From contig NC_079885.1 of NCBI RefSeq assembly GCF_029227915.1, positions 13,961,001 through 14,025,000 on the forward strand: a DNA stretch of 64,000 bases, read 5' to 3'. This document shows, piece by piece, positions 12,595 to 23,144 of this stretch; position 1 is the first letter of the stretch; each line of letters starts with the position of its first letter. Source of the stretch: Hydractinia symbiolongicarpus (lineage: Eukaryota > Cnidaria > Hydrozoa > Anthoathecata > Hydractiniidae). The notes below the pieces were generated by a model that was not told where the DNA came from, made no database searches, and saw only the letters and a program-made list of their open reading frames with translations. The position numbers and the translations under genes were made by a program.

Positions 12595-15165
12595 TTATAC
12601 GTAAATCACGTTCTGCCACGTGCCCAGCAAGGCTACCAATGGTCTAGTGTTCCCAGTCTTAATGGAATAAGATTGGTATCGTCGACAAACAATGCACTGT
12701 CGTAAAATGGATTTGATTGTGCGTCTACCTTTTGGAATCCAAAACTTCATTCGTAACATGTTGAGTGTCGCTTCTACGCCTTGATGAAATGTTTTTTCGT
12801 GGGCATCTTCAACCAGAAGTTTTGTAAAATGTGAATCACTCGAAAGAATCAACGGATACCTTTCGTCATATGAAAGCTTTTTATTCTCACCAAAACGTCC
12901 TTTAACACGTAAATCTCCTTTCTCATCATAAAACAACTTCAGGGCGGACGAAAGTTTGTTGAAGTAGTTTTGGTTGTTTCGAAGTTTTCGTTGATTGTTT
13001 GTAATCAAAATATCAAATGCACTTTTGTATTCTTGAGTCGACAGTTCACGATCGTTGCATACTGATAAGTCTCTTTTTCGAATTCGATTTAACAATTTAT
13101 TCGCAAATCTGTAAACATATCCAATGGTAGTTATAAGCTTTTTCAGTGAGCTAAACTTAGTCTCGTCTATAATATCATGTAACTGCGAATGACAATGATG
13201 AGTGGAATGACTAATGTTAGTAGTGACATGACCTTTCTTCTCTTCTGACAAAACATCAAATGAATGTTTGTTGACATAAAACTCAGGTGGAACAAAGCTG
13301 GAATCAGACAGAAATTCAGGACCGTTTAACCACAAATTTGAATTGAAGTCACCAATTTTGTCTGGTCTGGTAGGTATATCACTGGGGTTATGAATGGTGG
13401 AAACGTGAAACCATGATTCCGATGGAATGACTGATCGAACATAAACAGCTCTGTTTTCTACCCATGGCTTCCACTGCTTCAATTTGCCTTTTAGCCAACA
13501 AAGGGCAACTTCCGAATCTGACCAACCGAAAAAACGATCAACTTTCAATCTACCATTGATCGCATTAAGCACATGGCTCATCAACTTTGCTAAGAGAGCA
13601 CATCCTAGCAATTCTAAACGTGGAACAGAATGCGGCTTTAGGGGCGCAACTTTCGTTTTAGCAGTCACTAGCGAAACACTTACGCCGAGGTTAGTTCGTA
13701 TTTTTGCATAAATCACAGCAGCGTAGGCAATCGTCGAGCTATCACAAAATCCATGCAGTTTAATTGATTGAATTTCATGACGCGGTTCACAGAATAAATA
13801 ACGTGGTATCTCAAAAGTTTGTAAATTCGCAAAATCGTTCAATATATCTCTCCATTGTTTAAGCAGTTCCCCTTGCAGTGGATCATCCCAGTCGGACTTG
13901 TGTTGACAACATTTCTGGAAAAGAACCTTTACTTTGGTGGTGATTGGTGCGATCAGGCCCAACGGGTCATAAAATGAAGCAGATATACGTAAAATGTTTC
14001 TTTTTGTTGGAAACAGTTCTTTCGCTCGTTTCAATAACTCGTCAAATCGGTACACTAGAATATCTCTGTCGATGTCCCACTCGACCCCTAATACTTTGGG
14101 GTTAACAGTTTTGTCGCTATTCGGTTCAGAATTCACTTTCTCAATTTTATCTATAAAAGTTTGTAATTCATTGTTATTAGTAGCCCATTTTCGCAAATTG
14201 AACCCTCCTTCTTTCATGATTTGTTTACTAATTTCGTAAAGTTTCTTGCCTTTAGTTACGGTATCGGTACCGGTTGTTAGGTCATCGACGTACAAGTCAT
14301 CCTTCAAAACATCAGTAATTTCGGGGCAGATAATTTCGTAAGTCTCCAAGTGGTGTTGGATTGTCCCATTGAGTAAAAACGGACTGCACGTTAACCCAAA
14401 CACGACATGCAGAAATCGATAGATAATGAGCTTTGAATCGTTCTCTGTAGGGTTTTCTTTCCACAAAAAACGAAGATAATTACGGTCTTTCTCAGCGATT
14501 TCAATATTCAAGAAGGCTTGTTGAATATCAGCAACTAAAGCGACGTAGTTCGTACGGAATCTCAGCAGAATGTCAAACACCTTAGCAAGTAAATTAGGAC
14601 CAGAGTACAAAATGTCATTGAGGGATGGTTTGTGAACGGCACAAGATCCATCAAAAACAGGACGAACTTTCGTTGTACTTTTATCTTGGCGTACAACCGG
14701 ATGATGCGGAAGGTAGTAAGCATTTTCGCAAGCTATCTCACTTTCTGGAACTTTTTCTATAATCTGTTTCGATTCGTAGTCTTCAAAAACGTCGTTGTAT
14801 TGCACAGCTAAATCAGGTTCATTTCGTAATCGTTTGTTAACAAGAGAATCTAAGCGTTGTTTCGAAACTGCAAAATTATCGGAAAGTTTATCATGATCAG
14901 GACGAAATGGTAATTCGGTCACGTAGCGTTCACCGTTGAATTCAAGAGTTTGTTTAAAGGAAGATAATACGTTTTCGTTTTCTCCGTCACCGATCGACTC
15001 AATTTGCCAAAACTTGTTCAACTCGTCACGGAGAATTGTGTTTTCGGTATCAATACGGCAGGCGTGGACTTCCATGCAGCTTGATTCGTTCGCATTCGAC
15101 TGTTCACCTCCGGACAAAATCCAGCCAAGTTTGGAATTGATAGCGATAGGACCGCCTCTCGGATC
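12595..15165 (-). pseudogene. pol: pol fragment (RT-RNase H-integrase zinc domain), fused to satellite
   Basis: Minus-strand remnant of the Bel/Pao polymerase gene. It begins after an in-frame TGA (15166-15168) that separates it from the protease part. It contains the Pao-type reverse transcriptase with a YVDD active site, an RNase H with its D-E-D-D residues, and the HHCC zinc-binding start of integrase. True pol sequence stops at 12673. The last 26 or so codons, to a stop at 12595, are read out of satellite DNA and have no functional meaning. Because the integrase core is missing the gene is dead. The reading frame before the break is otherwise intact and nearly identical to the right copy, with K-to-N and G-to-E differences near its start. 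Confidence 0.93.
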
Positions 15166-15927
15166 TCAAACAACTTCGCCGGTAATGAATGAATAATAAT
15201 GGTCTAAACCAATCAGAACGTGAACATTCATTCTCGTTTCACCATTTGAAAAATCTGCTAATTTCAACCGCTTCAAGTGTTCGTAATTATCAGCGTAATA
15301 TTTCGCATTCTGATTTGAGAGAGGAGCGCAAATGTTTGGTACGGCAATGGCTTCGATGGGTACGGTAGATGAGCGGTCAGGGGTTTTTACATACAACTTA
15401 ACAACGGGTAGCTCTCTCGATTGGCTGTTGCTATGGCCAAAAGTGTTAATAATTAATTTCTCCTTTCGAATTGTTTCTAAATTCAGTTTTTCTTTCAGTT
15501 CATTTGTGACATATGTTCTCTGGCTACCTGAATCAAACATGAATCTCGTTTGTATGTTCCTGCTCTCCCTTTCTTTCGAAACAAAAGCTTTAGCCGTCTG
15601 CAAAAGAATTCCTTTGTTTTCTTGGCTGATGTGATTCGCGTTGGTTTCGTTAGAAGGGTTTTCCTCCGAGCCATTGTTGTCTTTATCTTTTCTTTCGGCA
15701 CGTTTTTCTTTCATACACAAAGAGATGTGGTGACGTCTTCCACATCTATTGCATATGTAATTTGAACAACAGTTCTTTGAAATGTGTCCATGCTGCAAGC
15801 ATAAAAAGCAACGCCCTTCCTTTTTCATAATTTGCGAACGTGTTTGTACGTTGGTAACTTTTGAACACCTCGACGGAGAGTGAGAATCGTGACAGAAAAC
15901 ACATTTTTTTCCACTTCTCCTCTCCAA
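15166..15927 (-). pseudogene. gag zinc knuckles plus retropepsin part of gag-pol (left copy)
   Basis: Mirror image of 28117-28878. It encodes three cysteine-histidine zinc knuckles followed by a DUF1758-like aspartic protease with the DSGS active-site motif, and ends at a TGA. In an intact Bel/Pao element this frame would continue directly into reverse transcriptase, as the downstream frame is the same. The stop is therefore a lesion. Its upstream end overlaps the gag fragment in another frame, and no convincing start codon of its own is present. The same breaks occur in the right copy, so they predate the inverted duplication. Confidence 0.9.
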
Positions 15928-16723
15928 AGTTTCTAGAAATAATCATTCGTAATTCGTTGGGAATTCTTTCGTTCAGAACCGGAATCAATAAACTCAGCAT
16001 TTCGCTATTATACTTCAAATTTTTCAAATTTCGAATACAGTTCTCAACATCATTATAAAGTTTTCTCAATTGTTGGGTGTTATCCATTGATCGTACTGAC
16101 TCAATCTTCAACAGGGCTTCCATGTGCGCGTTAATGAGCACCTGTTCGTTGCCAAAACGGTTTCTAAGCAACTCTATAGCATTTTCGTAGTTACTGTTCG
16201 TCAATTCTAACCCAGAAATAGTTGATAAAGCGGTTCCTTCGACGTATCTCTTCAAATAATTAAATTTATCAATTGCATTCAAACTGTCATTGTCATTAAT
16301 GGCTGAATTAAACTGGTCCCAAAACGAGGGCCAATTCAAAGGGTTCCCATTAAATTTGCTCAGTTCTATTTTGGGTAGTCTCATCGATTTCTTTTCAACA
16401 GACCGTGTCGATTCTGTGGCTGAAACATGTGGTCCGGTAGCGGTAGTAATAGTCGCGAGACTCATGTTCACTAATAGATAAAATTCTGTAGCCTCCATAA
16501 CGTCGGTTTCGATCTCTTCACCTGATAAAACACCGTATAGCTCTTCATCTAACTCCTTTAACTGTTTAACAGTGTCAATTAAAGTGGTCTGTAAAGAAAT
16601 AATTTCTGCTCGTTTCTCCTCCGAAAAGTCCTTAACTATGACATCAATTCGCTCGCGCAAAGTGCTCGCAATAGACCGCAACCCCTTTCGCCTTGCACTC
16701 TTCCTCGTAGTCGCAGTAGACAT
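15746..16723 (-). pseudogene. gag: gag, frame-broken (left copy)
   Basis: Minus-strand gag mirroring 27321-28298. I chose the ATG at 16723 because the protein becomes gag-like there (MSTATT then a basic stretch). The open frame upstream of it reads through leader sequence. The middle contains the DUF1759-type segment with the KFNGNPLNWPSFW motif, the capsid-like domain of Bel/Pao gag. The frame leaves true gag sequence soon after the ISRNFGEE stretch and runs out of frame through the zinc-knuckle region to its stop. Confidence 0.9.
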
Positions 16724-16970
16724 AATGAAATTTAATGTAATGCAAAAAATGAAACCAATGAAACTGGAAGCATGAAAAATGAAAGTTTTTGAAATTTGAC
16801 GTGCAGTACACAATAAGACGATTTCAGAATAACAAACACTGTCTAAGCTAAGTTAAAGTTCATAACATAAATCCACCAATTCGAGCAAATAATATCCACA
16901 CAACATCACAAGTCCACCAATTCAAGTAAATATCCAAAAATAATATCAAAAGTCCATCAATCGAGCGCCA

Positions 16971-17117
16971 TTTAAAGATTCATAAAATATCAAAATCAAG
17001 TACCTCGTGTACTCTACTCGTTATCTTTCTCAACTATACTCTCTAGAAAAATTGTACAACAAAAAAAGAAGAATGCGGGAAAACCCCGAAAAAATAATAA
17101 TGGCGTCATTATTTACA
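16971..17117 (-). repeat. 5' LTR of left Bel/Pao copy
   Basis: Reverse complement of the LTR at 26927-27073. Its outer end at 17117 reads TGTAAATAATG on the element strand and abuts satellite at 17118. It matches the right copy's 5' LTR at the one position where that copy's two LTRs differ, as expected for a duplicate of the 5' end. Confidence 0.88.
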
Positions 17118-19658
17118 TAGCATTTAGAGGACTGTGCGCGTAGTTGCCGGTCTTCTAACGCCAAGGTGCCAAAGAAAACGACTTGGCACGTTGTAGTCTA
17201 TTAATACTGGAAGCACTAGACCAATGGTATCCCGCGGAGGGTGGTGGAATCACGTTATTTCCGTGTAAAGCCTTTATTTGGCTACAAAAGGCAATATTAC
17301 AGCATTTAGAGGCCTGTGCACATAATTAAAAGTGTTTTAACGCTAAAACGCCAAGGAAAAGGAATTGGGACATCGTAGTTCAATGATAGTCGGAAAGGTA
17401 CACCATTGGTAGCCTGGTTTGGAGAGTGGAAGCACGTGATTTACGCGTAAGGCCTTTTTTAGACTTACAAAAGCCATACTATAGCATTTAGAGGTCTGTG
17501 CGCGTACTTGCGGTTTTCAAACGTCACGGCGTCAAAGAAAACGACGTGGGACGTCATAGTCCATTGAGACTGGAAGGACTACACCAATGGTAGCAGGCAG
17601 GTGGAGCGACAGTATTTACGTATAAGACCGTTAATAGGCTGCAAATGGCCTTATTACAGCGTTCAAAGGGCCGTGCACGTGGTTAACAGTGTTCTAACGC
17701 CATAGCGCGAAGGAAAACGACTTGGAACGTCGTATTCCAATGAGACTTGAAGGACTAGATCAATGGTAGCATGGCTGGGAGCATGGAAGCACGTTATTTA
17801 CGTGTAAGGTCTTTATTAGTCTGCAAAAGGACATAATACTGCATTTAGAAGGCTGTGCACGTAGTTAACAGTGTTCTATAGCCATGGCGTCAAGGAGAAG
17901 GACTTGGCACGTTATAGTCCATTGAGACTGGGAACACTAGGCCATTGGTAGCCTTGCTGGGGACGTGGAAGAACGTGATTTACGTGCAACGCCTTTATTA
18001 GTCTGTAAAAGGACATATTGCAGCATTTAGAGGGCTGTGCACATAGTTCACAGTGCTCTAACGCCATGACGCCAAGCAGAACGACTAGGCAAGTTGTAGT
18101 CCATTGAGACTTGAAAGAGTAGATCAATGGTAGCCTGGCTGGGAGCATGGGAGCACGTGGTTTACGTCTAAGGCCTTTATTAGGCTGCAAAAGACGATAA
18201 TGCCGCATTTAGAGGGCTGTGGACGTAGTTAACAGTGTTGTAAAGCCATGGCGTCAAGGAAAAGGACTTGAGACGTCATATTCCATTAAGACTGGGAACA
18301 CTAGACCATTGGTAACCTTGCTTGGGGCGTGGAAGAACGTGATTTGCGTGTAAGACCTTTATTAGTCTGTAAAAGGCAATATTACAGCCTTTAGATGGCC
18401 GTGCACGGATTTAACAGTGTGCTAAAGCCATGGCGCCAAGGAAAATGACTTGGCACGTCATAGTCCATTGAGACTGGAAGGACAAGACTAATGGTATCCC
18501 GCGAAGGGTGGTGGAACCACGTTATTTCCGTGTAAAGCCTTTATTTGGCTACAAAAGGCAATATTACAGCATTTAGAGGCCTGCGCACATAATTAAAAGT
18601 GTTTTAACGCTAAAACGCCAAGGAAAAGGAATTGGGACGTCGTAGTTCAGTGATAGTCGGAAAGGTACACCATTGGTAGCCTGGTTTGGAAAGTGGAAGC
18701 ACGTGATTTACGCGTAAGGCCTTTTTTAGACTTACAAAAGCCATACTATAACATTTAGAGGACTGTGCGCGTACTTGCGGGTTTTCAAACGTCACGGCGT
18801 CAAAGAAAACGACTTGGGACGTCATAGTCCATTGAGACTGGAAGGACTACACCAATGGTAACTTGCGCAGGCAGGTGGAGCGATGGAATTTACGTATAAG
18901 GCCGTTAATAGGCTGCAAATGGCCATATTACAGCGTTCAAAGGGCCGTGCACGTAGTTAACAGTGTTTTAACGCCATAGCGCGAAGGAAAACTACTTGGA
19001 ACGTCGTATTCCATTGAGACTTGAAGGACTAGATCAATGGTAGCATGGCTGGGAGCATGGAAGCACGTTATTTACGTGTAAGGTCTTTATTAGTCTGCAA
19101 AAGGACATAATACTGCTTTTAGAAGGCTGTGCACGTAGTTAACAGCGTTATATAGCCATGGCGTCAAGGAAAAGGACTTGGCACGTTGTAGTCCATTGAG
19201 ACTGGGAACACTAGGCCATTGGTAGCCTTGCTGGGGACGTGGAAGAACTTGATTTACGTGCAAGGCATTTATTAGTCTGTAAAAGGACATATTGCAGCAT
19301 TTAGAGGGCTGTGCACATAGTTCACAGTGCTCTAACGCCATGACGCCAAAGAGAACGACTAGGCAAGTTGTAGTCCATTGAGACTTGAAAGAGTAGATCA
19401 ATGGTAGCCTGGCTGGGAGCATAGGAGCACGTGGTTTACGTCTAAGGCCTTTATTAGGCTGCAAAAGACGATAATGCCGCATTTCGAGGGCTGTGGACGT
19501 AGTTAACAGTGTTCTAAAGCCATGGCGTCAAGGAAAAAGACTTGAGACGTCATATTCCATTAAGACCGGGAACACTAGACCATTGGTAACCTAGCTTGGG
19601 GCGTGAAAGAACGTGATTTGCGTGTAAGACCTTTATTAGTCTGTAAAAGGCCATGTTA
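17118..19658 (-). repeat. 2541-bp 14-monomer unit, copy 1
   Basis: Landmarks repeat at +2541: 17121 with 19662, 17912 with 20453, 18610 with 21151. This copy touches the left LTR and is the mirror partner of 24386-26926 (sum 44044). Confidence 0.88.
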
Positions 19659-22199
19659 CAGCATTTAGAGGATTGTGCGCGTAGTTGCCGGTCTTCTAAC
19701 GCCAAGGTGCCAAAGAAAACGACTTGGCACGTTGTAGTCTATTAGGACTGGAAGCACTAGACCAATGGTATCCCGCGGAGGGTGGTGGAATCACGTTATT
19801 TCCGTGTAAAGCCTTTCTTTGGCTACAAAAGGCAATATTACAGCATTTAGAGGCCTGTGCACATAATTAAAAGTGTTTTAACGCTAAAACGCCAAGGAAA
19901 AGGAATTGGGACGTCGTAGTTCAATGATAGTCGGAAAGGTACACCATTGGTAGCCTGGTTTGGAGAGTGGAAGCACGTGATTTACGCGTAAGTCCTTTTT
20001 TAGACTTACAAAAGCCATACTATAGCATTTAGAGGACTGTGCGCGTACTTGCGGTTTTCAAACGTCACGGCGTCAAAGAAAACGACGTGGGACGTCATAG
20101 TCCATTGAGACTGGAAGGACTACACCAATGGTAGCAGGCAGGTGGAGCGACAGTATTTACGTATAAGGCCGTTAATAGGCTGCAAATGGCCTTATTACAG
20201 CGTTCAAAGGGCCGTGCACGTGGTTAACAGTGTTCTAACGCCATAGCGCGAAGGAAAACGACTTGGAACGTCGTATTCCAATGAGACTTGAAGGACTAGA
20301 TCAATGGTAGGATGGCTGGGAGCATGGAAGCACGTTATTTACGTGTAAGGTCTTTATTAGTCTGCAAAAGGACATAATACTGCATTTAGAAGGCTGTGCA
20401 CGTAGTTAACAGTGTTCTATAGCCATGGCGTCAAGGAGAAGGACTTGGCACGTTATAGTCCATTGAGACTGGGAACACTAGGCCATTGGTAGCCTTGCTG
20501 GGGACGTGGAAGAACGTGATTTACGTGCAACGCCTTTATTAGTCTGTAAAAGGACATATTGCAGCATTTAGAGGGCTGTGCACATAGTTCACAGTGCTCT
20601 AACGCCATGACGCCAAGGAGAACGACTAGGCAAGTTGTAGTCCATTGAGACTTGAAAGAGTAGATCAATGGTAGCCTGGCTGGGAGCATGGGAGCACGTG
20701 GTTTACGTCTAAGGCCTTTATTAGGCTGCAAAAGACGATAATGCCGCATTTAGAGGGCTGTGGACGTAGTTAACAGTGTTGTAAAGCCATGGCGTCAAGG
20801 AAAAGGACTTGAGACGTCATATTCCATTAATACTGGGAACACTAGACCATTGGTAACCTTGCTTGGGGCGTGGAAGAACGTGATTTGCGTGTAAGACCTT
20901 TATTAGTCTGTAAAAGGCAATATTACAGCCTTTAGAGGGCCGTGCACGGAGTTAACAGTGTGCTAAAGCCATGGCGCCAAGGAAAATGACTTGGCACGTC
21001 ATAGTCCATTGAGACTGGAAGGACAAGACTAATGGTATCCCGCGAAGGGTGGTGGAACCACGTTATTTCCGTGTAAAGCCTTTATTTGGCTACAAAAGGC
21101 AATATTACAGCATTTAGAGGCCTGTGCACATAATTAAAAGTGTTTTAACGCTAAAACGCCAAGGAAAAGGAATTGGGACGTCGTAGTTCAGTGATAGTCG
21201 GAAAGGTACACCATTGGTAGCCTGGTTTGGAAAGTGGAAGCACGTGATTTACGCGTAAGGCCTTTTTTAGACTTACAAAAGCCATACTATAACATTTAGA
21301 GGACTGTGCGCGTACTTGCGGGTTTTCAAACGTCACGGCGTCAAAGAAAACGACTTGGGACGTCATAGTCCATTGAGACTGGACGGACTACACCAATGGT
21401 AACTTGCGCAGGCAGGTGGAGCGATGGAATTTACGTATAAGGCCGTTAATAGGCTGCAAATGGCCATATTACAGCGTTCAAAGGGCCGTGCACGTAGTTA
21501 ACAGTGTTTTAACGCCATAGCGCGAAGGAAAACTACTTGGAACGTCGTATTCCATTGAGACTTGAAGGACTAGATCAATGGTAGCATGGCTGGGAGCATG
21601 GAAGCACGTTATTTACGTGTAAGGTCTTTATTAGTCTGCAAAAGGACATAATACTGCTTTTAGAAGGCTGTGCACGTAGTTAACAGCGTTATATAGCCAT
21701 GGCGTCAAGGAAAAGGACTTGGCACGTTGTAGTCCATTGAGACTGGGAACACTAGGCCATTGGTAGCCTTGCTGGGGACGTGGAAGAACTTGATTTACGT
21801 GCAAGGCATTTATTAGTCTGTAAAAGGACATACTGCAGCATTTAGAGGGCTTTGCACATAGTTCACAGTGCTCTAACGCCATGACGCCAAGGAAAAGGAC
21901 TTGAGACGTCATATTCCATTAAGACTGGGAACATTAGACCATTGGTAACCTTGCTTGGGGCGTGGAAGAACGTGATTTGCGTGTAAGACCTTTATTAGTC
22001 TGTAAAAGGCCATGCTACAGCATTTAGAGGACTGTGCGCGTAGTTACCGGTCTTCTAACGCCAAGGTGCCAAAGAAAACGACTTGGCACGTTGTAGTCCA
22101 TTGGGACTGGAAGGACTAGACCAATGGTATCCCGCGGAGGTGGGGGAATCACGGTATTTTCGTGTAAAGGCTTTATTAGGCTGCAAATGGCCATATTAC
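19659..22199 (-). repeat. 2541-bp 14-monomer unit, copy 2
   Basis: Tandem copy of 17118-19658. It mirrors the same right-arm segment, now with sum 46585, so the right arm has one unit where the left has two. Near 21880 the matching sum shifts to 45677, so this copy lacks 908 bp relative to the right arm. Confidence 0.85.
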
Positions 22200-22576
22200 T
22201 GCCTTTAGAGGGCTGTGCACGTAGTTGACAGTGTTCTATAGCCATGGCGCCAAGGAAAAGGACTTGGGACGTCATAGTGCATTGAGACTGGAAGGACTAC
22301 TCTTATGGTAACCTGCGCAGGCAGTTGGAACGACAGTATTTATGTTTAAAGCCTTTATTAGTCTGCAAAAGGCCATGTTACAGCATTTAGAGAGCTGTGC
22401 ACGGAGTTAACATTGTTCTAAAGCCATGGCGCCAAGGAAAAGGACTTGGGACGTCACAGTCCATTGAGACTGGAAGGACTACTCCTATGGTAACCTGTGC
22501 AGGCAGTTGGAACGACAGTATTTACGTTTAAAGCCTTTATTAGTCTGCAAAAGGCCATATTACAGCGTTCAAAGGG

Positions 22577-23100
22577 CCGTGCACGTAGTTAACAGTGTTT
22601 TAACGCCATAGCGCGAAGGAAAACGACTTGGAACGTCGTATTCCATTGAGACTTAAAGGACTAGATCAATGGTAGCATGGCTGGGAGCATGGAAGCACGT
22701 TATTTACGTGTAAGGTCTTTATTAGTCTGCAAAAGGACATAATACTGCCTTTAGAGGGCTGTGCACGTAGTTAACAGTGTTCTAAAGCCATGGCGTCAAG
22801 GAAAAGGACTTGAGACGTCATATTCCAATGAGACTTGAAGGACTAGATCAATGGCAGGATGGCTGGGAGCATGGAAGCACGTTATTTACGTGTAAGGTCT
22901 TTATTAGTCTGCAAAAGGACATAATACTGCATTTAGAAGGCTGTGCACGTAGTTAACAGTGTTCTATAGCCATGGCGTCAAGGAAAAGGACTTGGCACGT
23001 TATAGTCCATTGAGACTGGGAACACTAGGCCATTGGTAGCCTTGCTGGGGACGTGGAAGAACGTGATTTACGTGCAACGCCTTTATTAGTCTGTAAAAGG
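22577..23100 (-). repeat. Spacer between the inverted arms (524 bp)
   Basis: Satellite in - orientation between the arm ends. The left arm ends at 22576 in AAAGGG, mirroring CCCTTT at 23101. The spacer resembles other left-arm monomers: its first part is like 21489 onward and its last 273 bp closely match 20281-20553. It shares with that region a variant base absent at 17739 onward. Confidence 0.85.
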
Positions 23101-23144
23101 CCCTTTGAACGCTGTAATATGGCCTTTTGCAGACTAATAAAGGC
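23079..23144. other. Imperfect 24-bp hairpin at the strand switch
   Basis: 23079-23102 is the reverse complement of 23121-23144 with one mismatch, leaving an 18-nt loop. It arises because the same part of the monomer (the TAATAAAGG block) meets itself in opposite orientation. The junction 23100/23101 lies inside the stem, with 2-4 bp (GG or GGCC) shared between the two joined sequences. Confidence 0.85.

Larger units (their letters stand above)
1..12672 (+). repeat. Satellite array, segment I (about 182-bp monomers, + orientation)
   Basis: This stretch is made only of head-to-tail monomers of about 182 bp. Starts of the conserved GACGTC-containing block can be followed at 480, 662, 844, 1026, 1207 and 1390, giving spacings of 181-183 bp. 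Several monomer types are interleaved. One has a TTTGTCGCCGTGACG block and a TATAGTATGG block (480, 1390, 2480, 6302, 7755, 8847). Others carry CTTGGCGCCATGG or CACCTTGGCGTTAG. The array runs into the left window edge and stops abruptly at 12672 against retrotransposon sequence. Open frames up to 121 codons occur, but 182 is not a multiple of three and no frame persists between monomers. No host gene, RNA gene or other element is visible in it. Confidence 0.97.
12673..17117 (-). mobile_element. Bel/Pao LTR retrotransposon, truncated left copy
   Basis: Minus-strand copy of the element at 26927-32694. It contains the 5' LTR, the gag region, zinc knuckles, protease, reverse transcriptase, RNase H and only the first (zinc-binding) part of integrase. 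It ends at 12673, directly after the second cysteine pair of the integrase HHCC motif, where satellite DNA begins. The integrase core, C-terminal domain, polypurine tract and 3' LTR are missing. Every landmark mirrors the right copy at 44044-x, and I found only two base differences across the coding part compared. It carries the same gag frame change and the same TGA in pol, so it is a duplicate of that insertion and not an independent one. It cannot be active. Confidence 0.95.
12673..22576 (-). repeat. Left arm of large inverted duplication (9904 bp)
   Basis: This arm pairs in inverted orientation with 23101-31371. The mirror sum is 44044 from 12673 to about 19658, 46585 from about 19659 to 21880, and 45677 from about 21890 to 22576. 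The two step changes correspond to a 2541-bp tandem duplication in this arm and a 908-bp segment present only in the other arm. Together they account exactly for the 1633-bp difference in arm length. Confidence 0.92.
17118..23100 (-). repeat. Satellite array, segment III (inverted, - orientation)
   Basis: About 33 monomers of the same satellite, all reversed relative to segments I, IV and VI. The switch back to + orientation is at 23100/23101. The segment contains two tandem copies of a 14-monomer unit (17118-19658 and 19659-22199) and the start of a third-like copy (22828-23100, offset 2547 bp from 20281-20553). No gene is visible. Confidence 0.95.

Noticed and set aside
1-12672. CRISPR-like array
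   Set aside because: The 182-bp units are contiguous relatives with no unique spacers, and the neighbouring element is eukaryotic.
13484-16775. Open frames antisense to the left element (and their mirrors at 27269-30560 and 31910-32394)
   Set aside because: They lie opposite long, well-supported gag and pol frames and show no recognisable domains; they are shadows.
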